This document shows, in pieces, positions 36,719 through 45,721 of a stretch of 64,000 nt of DNA. Within the stretch, counting starts at the first letter, position 1. The number at the start of each line of letters is the position of its first letter. The notes beneath the pieces are model-generated. The model was not told where the DNA came from. It did no database searches and worked only from the letters and a program-made list of their open reading frames with translations. The stretch lies in NCBI RefSeq assembly GCF_900105675.1, contig NZ_LT629786.1, forward strand, positions 5,580,001-5,644,000, in the 5' to 3' direction. The stretch is from Pseudomonas synxantha (GTDB lineage Bacteria > Pseudomonadota > Gammaproteobacteria > Pseudomonadales > Pseudomonadaceae). The translations under genes and the position numbers were made by a program.

Positions 36719-38146
36719 ATGCCGAATCGCGCCCCTCTCGATGCCAAGACCGCCCGCTGGCTACCCTGGGTGGTAGCGATTGCCTTCTTCATGCAGTCGC
36801 TGGATGGGACGATTCTCAACACTGCGCTGCCTGCCATGGCTCGGGACCTCGCAGAAAACCCGTTGCGCATGCAAGGGGTAGTGATCGCCTACATGCTCAC
36901 CGTCGCCCTGCTGATCCCGGCGTCAGGCTGGATCGCCGACCGCTTCGGCACCAAGAAAATTTTCTTTGGCGCGATCATGCTGTTCAGCATCGGTTCGTTG
37001 CTGTGCGCTCTGTCCAGCAGTTTGACCATGCTGGTGGGGGCACGGGTGATCCAGGGCTTGGGCGGTGCTCTGATGCTGCCGGTGGGGCGCTTGGTGGTAC
37101 TGCGGGCTTATCCGCGTTCCGAGCTGGTGCGGATCATGGGTTTCATTACCATCCCCGGCCTGCTCGGCCCGTTGCTGGGCCCGACCATGGGCGGCTGGAT
37201 GGTGCAGTACCTGACCTGGCACTGGATCTTCTTGATCAACCTGCCGGTGGGCATGATCGGCTGCTACGCCGTGTGGAAGTTCATCCCCGACCTGCGCGGC
37301 AGTGAGCGCACACGCTTCGACGGCCTTGGTTTCTTGCTGTTCGGCGCAGCCATGGTGTTGATCACCATCGCCATGGAGGGCCTGGGCGAACTGCACCTGC
37401 CGCACCTGCGGGTGATGTTGCTGCTGTTCGGCGGGCTGGCGTGCCTGGCTGCGTACTGGTTGCGCGCCGGGCATATCGATAGCCCGTTGTTCTCCCCGAT
37501 ACTGTTCAAGACCCGCACCTTTGCCGTGGGCATTCTCGGCAACCTGTTTGCGCGGCTGGGCAGCGGCGCATTGCCGTTCCTGGTGCCGCTGCTATTGCAG
37601 GTGGCGCTGGGCTACTCGCCGTCGGAAGCCGGGATGAGCATGCTGCCGCTGGCGGCGGCGGCGATGTTTGCCAAGTCCGTGGCCAGGCCGCTGATCGAGC
37701 GCCTCGGCTACCGCATCGTGCTGACCGGCAACACCTTGGCCCTGGGCCTCATGCTGGCGAGCATGGGCCTGGTCAGCGAGCACACACCCTACCCGCTGCT
37801 GTTGACCATGCTGGCGGTCCTGGGGGCGATCAACTCCCTGCAATTCACGGCAATGAACACCGTGACCTTGATCGACCTCGACGACGCCCAGGCCAGCAGT
37901 GGCAACAGCTTGCTGTCGGTGGTGGCGCAATTGTCCCTGAGCCTGGGCGTGGCCTGCGCCGGTGCATTGCTCGGCGGCTTTACCGCCGAGACGGGCAACG
38001 ATGGGGTGGAAAGCGTGCTCGGCGCCTTCCAACTGACCTTCCTCACCGTGGGCATCATGGCGATGCTGGCGGCGGCGATCTTCCTGCAACTGTCGCCAAA
38101 AGACGGCAAACGGGTGGTCAGCCGCGAGCACGATATCGAGCACTGA
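36719..38146 (+). CDS. DHA2-family MFS multidrug-type exporter (MdtD-like)
   Basis: 475-residue proton-driven transporter with about fourteen hydrophobic segments. It has the DHA2 features LDGTILNTALPAMARDL (first segment), DRFGTKKIFF (motif A) and GLLGPLLGPTMGGWM (motif C). It lies 35 bases after the RhlA-like gene on the same strand, so it may export that enzyme's product; MFS genes also accompany rhamnolipid genes such as rhlC in P. aeruginosa. The alternative is a general drug exporter unrelated to rhlA. Confidence 0.85.
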   Translation: MPNRAPLDAKTARWLPWVVAIAFFMQSLDGTILNTALPAMARDLAENPLRMQGVVIAYMLTVALLIPASGWIADRFGTKKIFFGAIMLFSIGSLLCALSSSLTMLVGARVIQGLGGALMLPVGRLVVLRAYPRSELVRIMGFITIPGLLGPLLGPTMGGWMVQYLTWHWIFLINLPVGMIGCYAVWKFIPDLRGSERTRFDGLGFLLFGAAMVLITIAMEGLGELHLPHLRVMLLLFGGLACLAAYWLRAGHIDSPLFSPILFKTRTFAVGILGNLFARLGSGALPFLVPLLLQVALGYSPSEAGMSMLPLAAAAMFAKSVARPLIERLGYRIVLTGNTLALGLMLASMGLVSEHTPYPLLLTMLAVLGAINSLQFTAMNTVTLIDLDDAQASSGNSLLSVVAQLSLSLGVACAGALLGGFTAETGNDGVESVLGAFQLTFLTVGIMAMLAAAIFLQLSPKDGKRVVSREHDIEH

Positions 38147-38228
38147 CGGGCTTCTCGTCGAGAACTTGCAGGGAAAATCCCACGGGGCTGGTACACTGCG
38201 CGACATTTTGTTTTGCAGAGCCAGTCCC

Positions 38229-39614
<1,386 letters not shown>

Positions 39615-39640
39615 CAACATCTCCGACTTGTTGGAGATCC

Positions 39641-39734
39641 AATGTGGGAGGGGGCTTGCTCCCGATAGCGGTGTATCAGTTGATATATTTCTGGCTGACA
39701 CACCGCCATCGGGAGCAAGCCCCCTCCCACATTT
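39641..39734. repeat. paired REP element after dbpA
   Basis: TGTGGGAGGGGGCTTGCTCC and GGAGCAAGCCCCCTCCCACA with GTGTATCAG and CTGACACAC between. Confidence 0.9.
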
Positions 39735-39773
39735 GACTGTATTTCAATTCAGAATTTGTATGAGGACACCGTT

Positions 39774-40952
39774 TTGCGCTCGACCGAAGTTGTGATCATT
39801 GGCGCCGGCGCCGCAGGCTTGATGTGCGCACTGACCGCTGCCGGGCGCGGGCGCAAGGTGATGCTGATCGACCACGCCAACAAAGCCGGCAAGAAGATCC
39901 TGATGTCCGGTGGTGGCCGCTGCAATTTCACCAATATGTACACCGAGCCGGCCAACTTCCTTTCGCACAATGCACACTTCTGCAAGTCGGCCCTGGCGCG
40001 CTATACCCAGTGGGATTTTATCGCGCTGGTCGCCAAGCACGGCGTGCCCTACCACGAGAAGAAACTCGGCCAGCTGTTCTGCGATAACAAGTCCAGCGAC
40101 ATCCTCGGCATGCTGCTTGATGAGTGCATCCAGACCGGCGTGAGCCTGCACCTGGAGACTTCGATTGAGGAGATTGCCAAGCTCGACAGCGGCTACCAGC
40201 TGCAGACCACCCTGGGCGAACTGCGCTGCGAATCCCTGGTGATTGCCACTGGCGGTTTGTCGATCCCCACGCTGGGCGCCACCGGTTTTGGCTATCAAGT
40301 CGCCAGGCAATTCGGCCATGAACTGTTGCCGACCCGCGCCGGGCTGGTGCCGTTCACCATCACCGACCAGCTCAAGGAATTATGCGGCGAGCTGTCCGGC
40401 ACTTCGGTGGATTGCCTGGTCAACTGCAACAACCAGAGTTTTCGCGAGAACATCCTCTTTACCCATCGTGGCCTGAGCGGGCCGGCGATTTTGCAGATTT
40501 CCTCGTATTGGGAATCCGGCGACACCGTGGAAATCAACCTGTTGCCCGACCACGATGCCCATGCCTGGCTGCAGCAGCAACAGGTCGAACGCCCTAACAG
40601 TGAGTTGAAAACCCTGCTGGGTGAAATTTTCACCAAGAAGATGGCCAACCTTTTGGCCGAAACCTGGTTTTTGTCCAAGCCGATGAAGCAGTACACCCAC
40701 GCTGAAATTACCGACATCGCGCAAAAACTTGGTAGCTGGCAATTGGTGCCGGCGGGCACCGAGGGCTATCGCACCGCCGAAGTGACGCTGGGTGGGGTAG
40801 ACACGCGGGAAGTGTCGTCCAAGACCATGGAATCGCTGAAAAGCCCGGGCTTGTACTTTATCGGTGAAGTGCTGGATGTGACCGGTCACCTGGGAGGGTT
40901 CAACTTCCAGTGGGCGTGGGCATCTGGTTACGCAGCCGCACAATACGTCTGA
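39774..40952 (+). CDS. YhiN/HI0933-type NAD(P)/FAD-dependent flavoprotein
   Basis: 392-residue flavoprotein of the HI0933 family (YhiN in E. coli), function not established. The FAD motif VVIIGAGAAGLMCALTAAGRG (about 5-25), the signature KILMSGGGRCNFTN (about 42-56) and the C-terminal GLYFIGEVLDVTGHLGGFNFQWAWASGYAA are all diagnostic. The start is most likely a TTG at 39774, since GAGG lies 8 bases upstream (39762-39765) and no in-frame ATG exists near it. A TTG at 39756 lacks a site. Confidence 0.88.
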   Translation: MRSTEVVIIGAGAAGLMCALTAAGRGRKVMLIDHANKAGKKILMSGGGRCNFTNMYTEPANFLSHNAHFCKSALARYTQWDFIALVAKHGVPYHEKKLGQLFCDNKSSDILGMLLDECIQTGVSLHLETSIEEIAKLDSGYQLQTTLGELRCESLVIATGGLSIPTLGATGFGYQVARQFGHELLPTRAGLVPFTITDQLKELCGELSGTSVDCLVNCNNQSFRENILFTHRGLSGPAILQISSYWESGDTVEINLLPDHDAHAWLQQQQVERPNSELKTLLGEIFTKKMANLLAETWFLSKPMKQYTHAEITDIAQKLGSWQLVPAGTEGYRTAEVTLGGVDTREVSSKTMESLKSPGLYFIGEVLDVTGHLGGFNFQWAWASGYAAAQYV

Positions 40953-40967
40953 CACAACGCAGCAAAA

Positions 40968-41058
40968 ATGTGGGAGGGGGCTTGCTCCCGATGACGTGTA
41001 TCAGCAACAGATGTACTGACTGACACGCCGCCATCGGGAGCGAGCCCCCTCCCACATT
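40968..41058. repeat. paired REP element
   Basis: TGTGGGAGGGGGCTTGCTCC and GGAGCGAGCCCCCTCCCACA with GTGTATCAG and CTGACACGC between, between the flavoprotein and yccS genes. Confidence 0.9.
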
Positions 41059-41167
41059 GGTTTTGTAGTGAACTTGAAAAATTTGCTGTTGGATGTGATC
41101 ACCACCCTTGCCGTGGCGTCCTTGATAGCTCAATTTAGCGACACTGTCCCGGAAGACTCCAGACTTC

Positions 41168-43351
41168 ATGTCATCGACCTCGTTCAAGCAGTCCATGCGG
41201 CGCCTGTGGGCGCTGGATAAATTCAGCTACAGCGTACGGGTGTTCATCGCCCTCACCGGCAGCATGGCGCTGTGTTGGTACCAGGATGAAATGACGCTGC
41301 TGATCCCGCTGTTCCTGGGGATTATCGCCAGCGCCCTGGCCGAGACCGATGACAGTTGGCAAGGCCGCCTCAATGCCTTGGCGGTGACGCTGGTGTGTTT
41401 CAGCATCGCTGCGCTGTCGGTGGAGCTGCTGTTCCCCTACCCGTGGATCTTTGCCATCGCCCTGGCCCTGGCCAGCTTCTGCCTGACCATGCTGGGCGCC
41501 TTGGGCGAACGCTATGGCGCGATTGCCTCGGCCACGTTGATCCTGTCGGTCTACACCATGATCGGCGTGGACCAGCGCGGCGGCGCCGTCACCGACTTCT
41601 GGCATGAGCCGTTGCTGCTGGTGGCCGGCGCCGCCTGGTACGGGGTGCTGTCGGTGCTGTGGCAGGTACTGTTTTCCAACCAGCCGGTACAGCAGAGCCT
41701 GGCTCGATTGTTCCGTGAGCTGGGGCGTTACCTCAAGCTCAAGTCATCCTTATTCGAACCGATACGCCAGCTGGATGTGGAAGCACGCCGCCTCGAACTG
41801 GCCCAGCAAAATGGCCGGGTAGTCGCGGCGTTGAATGCGGCCAAGGAAATCATCCTGCACCGCGTCGGCAATGGTCGGCCGGGCTCGAAGGTCAGCCGCT
41901 ACCTGAAACTCTACTTCCTGGCCCAGGACATCCACGAGCGCGCCAGTTCCTCCCACTACCCCTACAACGCCCTCACCGAAGCCTTCTTCCACAGCGATGT
42001 GCTGTTCCGCTGCCAGCGCCTGCTGCGCCAGCAAGGCAAGGCGTGCCAGACCCTGGCCGAGTCGATCCAACTGCGCCAGCCGTTCATCTATGACGACAGC
42101 TTCGCCGAAGCCCTGGGCGACCTCAACGCCTCCCTGGAACACCTGCGCATCCAGAGCAACCCGGCCTGGCGTGGCCTGTTGCGCTCGTTGCGCGCCTTGG
42201 CGGCCAACCTGTCCACCCTCGACCGCTTGCTGGGCGATGCCAGCAACCCCGATGCCCTGGCCGACGCCACCGACAGCAACCTGCTGGACCGCGCCCCGCG
42301 CAACCTCAAGGAAATGTGGACGCGCCTGCGCACCCAATTGACGCCGACTTCACTGCTGTTTCGCCACGCCTTGCGCCTGTCATTGGCGCTGACCATCGGC
42401 TACGGCACCCTGCATGCGATCCACGCGTCCCAGGGTTATTGGATCATCCTCACCACCCTGTTTGTCTGCCAGCCCAGCTACGGTGCTACGCGGCGCAAGC
42501 TCGGCCAGCGCATCATCGGTACCGCCATCGGCCTCACCGTGGCCTGGGCGCTGTTCGACCTGTTTCCCAACCCCGTGGTGCAATCAATGTTCGCCATCGC
42601 CGCCGGCCTGGTGTTCTTTATCAACCGCACCACGCGCTACACCCTGGCTACGGCGGCGATCACCCTGATGGTGCTGTTCTGCTTCAACCAGGTGGGCGAT
42701 GGCTACGGGCTATTCCTGCCGCGCCTGTTCGATACCTTGCTCGGCAGCCTGATCGCAGGGCTGGCGGTATTCCTGTTCCTGCCGGACTGGCAAGGCCGGC
42801 GCCTGAACAAAGTGCTGGCCAACACCCTGACCTGCAACGGCATCTACCTGCGCCAGATCATGCAGCAATACGCCGCCGGCAAACGCGACGACCTGGCCTA
42901 CCGCCTGGCCCGCCGCAACGCTCACAACGCCGATGCCGCATTGTCCACCACCCTGGCGAATATGCTGATGGAGCCGGGACACTTCCGTAAGGAAGCCGAT
43001 GTGGGCTTTCGCTTCCTGGTGCTGTCCCACACCCTGCTCAGCTATTTGTCAGGGCTGGGTGCGCATCGCGAAACCCAACTGCCGGCCGATGTGCGCGAGC
43101 ATTTGATCGACGGCGCCGGGCACGCCCTGGCATTGAGCATCGATGAAATCGCCAGTGGGCTGGCGAATAAACAACCGATTGCGATTCAGAGTGATGCCGA
43201 GGAAGCGTTGGCGGCAGAGCTGGAGCAAATGCCCGATGAAATCGACGAAGGGCAGCGGCTGGTGCAGACGCAATTGGCGTTGATCTGTCGGCAATTGGGG
43301 CCGTTGCGCACGTTGGCTGCGCATTTGATCAAAGATACCAGCGCGGCTTAG
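41168..43351 (+). CDS. yccS: YccS-type inner-membrane protein (FUSC family)
   Basis: 727-residue protein with two membrane clusters of about five to six segments (about residues 20-165 and 400-515) and two soluble domains, the layout of the YccS/YhfK/FUSC family, possible aromatic-acid or lipid exporters. Visible features are LDKFSYSVRVFIALTGSMAL at the N-terminus and FRHALRLSLALTIGY in the second cluster, followed by FVCQPSYGATRRKLGQRIIGT, the family signature. Its substrate is unknown. It is preceded by a 215-base gap with a REP pair. Confidence 0.88.
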   Translation: MSSTSFKQSMRRLWALDKFSYSVRVFIALTGSMALCWYQDEMTLLIPLFLGIIASALAETDDSWQGRLNALAVTLVCFSIAALSVELLFPYPWIFAIALALASFCLTMLGALGERYGAIASATLILSVYTMIGVDQRGGAVTDFWHEPLLLVAGAAWYGVLSVLWQVLFSNQPVQQSLARLFRELGRYLKLKSSLFEPIRQLDVEARRLELAQQNGRVVAALNAAKEIILHRVGNGRPGSKVSRYLKLYFLAQDIHERASSSHYPYNALTEAFFHSDVLFRCQRLLRQQGKACQTLAESIQLRQPFIYDDSFAEALGDLNASLEHLRIQSNPAWRGLLRSLRALAANLSTLDRLLGDASNPDALADATDSNLLDRAPRNLKEMWTRLRTQLTPTSLLFRHALRLSLALTIGYGTLHAIHASQGYWIILTTLFVCQPSYGATRRKLGQRIIGTAIGLTVAWALFDLFPNPVVQSMFAIAAGLVFFINRTTRYTLATAAITLMVLFCFNQVGDGYGLFLPRLFDTLLGSLIAGLAVFLFLPDWQGRRLNKVLANTLTCNGIYLRQIMQQYAAGKRDDLAYRLARRNAHNADAALSTTLANMLMEPGHFRKEADVGFRFLVLSHTLLSYLSGLGAHRETQLPADVREHLIDGAGHALALSIDEIASGLANKQPIAIQSDAEEALAAELEQMPDEIDEGQRLVQTQLALICRQLGPLRTLAAHLIKDTSAA

Positions 43352-43373
43352 GCCGCTATCGGGAGCAAGAACG

Positions 43374-44111
43374 CTACATCCCATGCGCCTTCATCAACCG
43401 CGCATAACTGCCATCCGCCTTCATCCTGGCAATCTCCCGATCGAAACCAGCGACGATCTGCGCATGCTCGGGGTTCCTCAGGCTGACCAGGATGTGCAGG
43501 CTGTTCTCACTCAATGGCTTGCCCACAAACACCACGGCATCGCGCACCCGCGGCGACTCCCGCGCCAGGTAATAGCGCGCTACGTATTCATCCTCCAGCG
43601 TCAGTCGCACGCGCTGCGCCGCCAGCATGCGCACGGCCATGGCGAAGTTGTGCACCGGCACTTTCTGCAACTGGCTGTCTTGATCGAATGCCGCCGAGTA
43701 GGCATAACCGCGCACCACCGCGATGGCCTCGTCGTGCAGTGCGTCCAGGCTGTGATATTCGATGGTATCGTCGCTACGCTTGAGAAAGCGCACACGGTTA
43801 AGCAAGTACTCGCCGGAAAACTGCCCCAGGTGCGTGCGGTCCTCGTTATACCAGGCGTTGATCAGCACGTCGTAGCGCCCATCCCCCACGCCCTTCAATG
43901 CGCGCGCCCAGGGCACCTGTTCAAAATCACTGGCGTAGCCGGCGCGGGCCAGGGCCGTGCGGACGATATCAGTAGCCAAGCCGCCATTGACCAAGGTGGC
44001 ATCAGTAAACGGTGGCCAGCCATCCGCCACCAGGCGCAAACGTTGTGCCAGCGCCGGTTGCGCCAGCAGCAGCACTGCGATCAAAGCAACGGCACGAGTC
44101 AATCGCGGCAT
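43374..44111 (-). CDS. periplasmic amino-acid-type solute-binding protein
   Basis: 245-residue protein of the SBP_bac_3 (HisJ/FliY-like) class with a signal peptide ending ALA (MPRLTRAVALIAVLLLAQPALAQ). The mature start RLRLVADGWPPFTD and VPWARALKGVGDGRYDVLINAWYNEDR are typical. The start at 44111 has AAGGA upstream; the longer reading is not supported. No permease or ATPase gene is adjacent, so it is an orphan binding protein; Pseudomonas has many such proteins with undefined ligand. Confidence 0.85.
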   Translation of the reverse strand: MPRLTRAVALIAVLLLAQPALAQRLRLVADGWPPFTDATLVNGGLATDIVRTALARAGYASDFEQVPWARALKGVGDGRYDVLINAWYNEDRTHLGQFSGEYLLNRVRFLKRSDDTIEYHSLDALHDEAIAVVRGYAYSAAFDQDSQLQKVPVHNFAMAVRMLAAQRVRLTLEDEYVARYYLARESPRVRDAVVFVGKPLSENSLHILVSLRNPEHAQIVAGFDREIARMKADGSYARLMKAHGM

Positions 44112-44309
44112 GCTTAAAGTCCTTGGCGGGCAGGCGATGGCCTGATAACAGTAGCTCATCAATGAGCTTGCATTGCAGATTACACAAAGAAGCCCGCGGC
44201 GCATGCACAGAATGATGGCAAATTGACGCCATTCACAAAATGGCCGATTTTAGACAGCAGCGCCCGTCGCGCTTACTATCCCTGGCAGGTCTTTATAAGA
44301 GCGCACATC

Positions 44310-44762
44310 ATGACGGTTGATTGGGTCTGCAAACATCACGACGACTTGGGCAAGGAACAGCTGTACGCCATCCTGCGCCTGCGCAGCGAAGTCTTCGTCG
44401 TCGAACAAAAATGCGTCTACCAGGACATAGATAGCCAGGACCTGGCGGGTGACACTCACCACCTCATGGCCTGGCAAGATGATGAGCTGGTGGCCTACCT
44501 GCGGTTACTCGACCCGGAGTCCCAGGGCGGCGATGTGGTGATCGGCCGCGTTATCGTAGCAAAGGTGGCACGGGGCAGCGGGCTGGGGCATCAGATGATG
44601 GATGAGGCGCTCAAGCGCGTAGAGGATATCTGGCCGCAAACGCCGGTTTACCTGTCGGCCCAAGCGCATTTGCAGGGGTATTACGGGCGGTATGGGTTTG
44701 TGGTGGCGGGCGAGGAATACCTGGAAGACGATATTCCACATATCGGTATGCGGCGGGCTTGA
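44310..44762 (+). CDS. ElaA-type GNAT acetyltransferase
   Basis: 150-residue GNAT-fold protein of the ElaA group. It has the N-terminal ELAA signature LYAILRLRSEVFVVEQKCVYQDIDSQDL and the acetyl-CoA loop VARGSGLGHQMMDEALK, and ends with YGRYGFVVAGEEYLEDDIPHIGM. Substrate unknown. The start at 44310 gives the usual length; upstream GAGCG is a weak site. It stands alone between two leftward genes. Confidence 0.88.
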   Translation: MTVDWVCKHHDDLGKEQLYAILRLRSEVFVVEQKCVYQDIDSQDLAGDTHHLMAWQDDELVAYLRLLDPESQGGDVVIGRVIVAKVARGSGLGHQMMDEALKRVEDIWPQTPVYLSAQAHLQGYYGRYGFVVAGEEYLEDDIPHIGMRRA

Positions 44763-44768
44763 GGGCCT

Positions 44769-44841
44769 CATCGGGGGCAAGCCCCCTCCCACCTTTGAAT
44801 GTATTCACAGATCAAATGTGGGAGGGGGCTTGCCCCCGATG
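44769..44841. repeat. paired REP element
   Basis: ATCGGGGGCAAGCCCCCTCC and GGAGGGGGCTTGCCCCCGAT about 27 bases apart, in the convergent gap after the ElaA-type gene. Confidence 0.9.
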
Positions 44842-44864
44842 GCGCCAGACCAGCCCCCCCTGCC

Positions 44865-45161
44865 TCAGGGATAACCCAGCACTTGCTTGATCGCCGCAAG
44901 ATTGGCCTCGATCCACCGCCGATCAATCGCGCCCCAATCACGAATTCGATAATTCCCCGCGTGGTTGCGCGCTCCCTCTTGCTGCTCAAACTCGCAGACG
45001 ATATCCAGGTCCGCCAACGCCGCAATCGTGTCCTGGGCCGTACGCCGAGGCATGCCAGTGGCTTCGGTGAGCGCCGGCACGCTGCTGGCCAACTGGCTGT
45101 CGATCAGGTACGCCACGTACAGGCGCCGGTAGAAGCTGCTTTTGGTCTTGCTCACATCCAT
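44865..45161 (-). CDS. small winged-helix DNA-binding protein
   Basis: 98-residue protein with a helix-turn-helix in SSVPALTEATGMPRRTAQDTIAALADLDIVCEF (about residues 23-56) and a wing-like GNYRIRDWG. It looks like a short winged-helix regulator known in Pseudomonas only as a hypothetical. The start at 45161 has AAGGCG upstream. It ends the pair that begins with the metallopeptidase gene, 17 bases away, so the two are probably one unit. Confidence 0.75.
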   Translation of the reverse strand: MDVSKTKSSFYRRLYVAYLIDSQLASSVPALTEATGMPRRTAQDTIAALADLDIVCEFEQQEGARNHAGNYRIRDWGAIDRRWIEANLAAIKQVLGYP

Positions 45162-45178
45162 GGTCAGTCGCCTTGTGC

Positions 45179-45679
45179 TCAGGGTTTGCCTTGCAGGTCT
45201 CGCCATGTGAGGTAGACCCGCAGGTCGAACTCCACTTGATGGTAGTCCGGCATCATGTATTGGCAGAGTTTGTAGAACGCCTTGTTGTGGTCCGATTCCT
45301 TGAAGTGGGCCAGTTCGTGCACCACGATCATGCGCAGAAACTGCGGCGCCGCCTCCTTGAACAGCGAAGCGATGCGAATCTCCTTCTTGGATTTGAGATT
45401 ACCGCCCTGCACCCGCGAAATCGTAGTGTGCAAACCCAAGGCGCGATGAGTCAGGTCCAGCCGGTTATCGAACAGCACTTTATCGATAGAGGGTGCGTTG
45501 CGCAGGTGCTCCTGCTTCAAGGCCAGGGCATAGGCGTACAGGGCCTTGTCGCTCTGCACGGCGTGGCGTTCGGGGTAACGCTGTTCCAGGTAGGCGCCCA
45601 ACTGGTCTTTGGCAATCAGTTGGCGCACTTGCTCCTGGAGCGCAGCGGGATAGGCCTGGAGGTATTTCAACGCGGTCAT
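45179..45679 (-). CDS. YgjP-type zinc metallopeptidase
   Basis: 166-residue protein with the zinc motif VVHELAHFKESDHNKAFYKLC (HELAH plus a third histidine), the signature of the YgjP/DUF45 (WLM) group. Such proteins are predicted metallopeptidases with no known substrate. There is no signal peptide, so it is cytoplasmic. It is upstream of and close to the winged-helix gene, and starts near the 3' end of the GGDEF-EAL gene on the same strand. Confidence 0.85.
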   Translation of the reverse strand: MTALKYLQAYPAALQEQVRQLIAKDQLGAYLEQRYPERHAVQSDKALYAYALALKQEHLRNAPSIDKVLFDNRLDLTHRALGLHTTISRVQGGNLKSKKEIRIASLFKEAAPQFLRMIVVHELAHFKESDHNKAFYKLCQYMMPDYHQVEFDLRVYLTWRDLQGKP

Positions 45680-45721
45680 GGGGTCTGCAACGCAATTCGG
45701 ACGGGCGCCAGTGTAGCCAAT

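Noticed and set aside
39756..39773. Upstream TTG start for the YhiN-type flavoprotein
   Set aside because: No ribosome-binding site precedes it, while GAGG fits the TTG at 39774.
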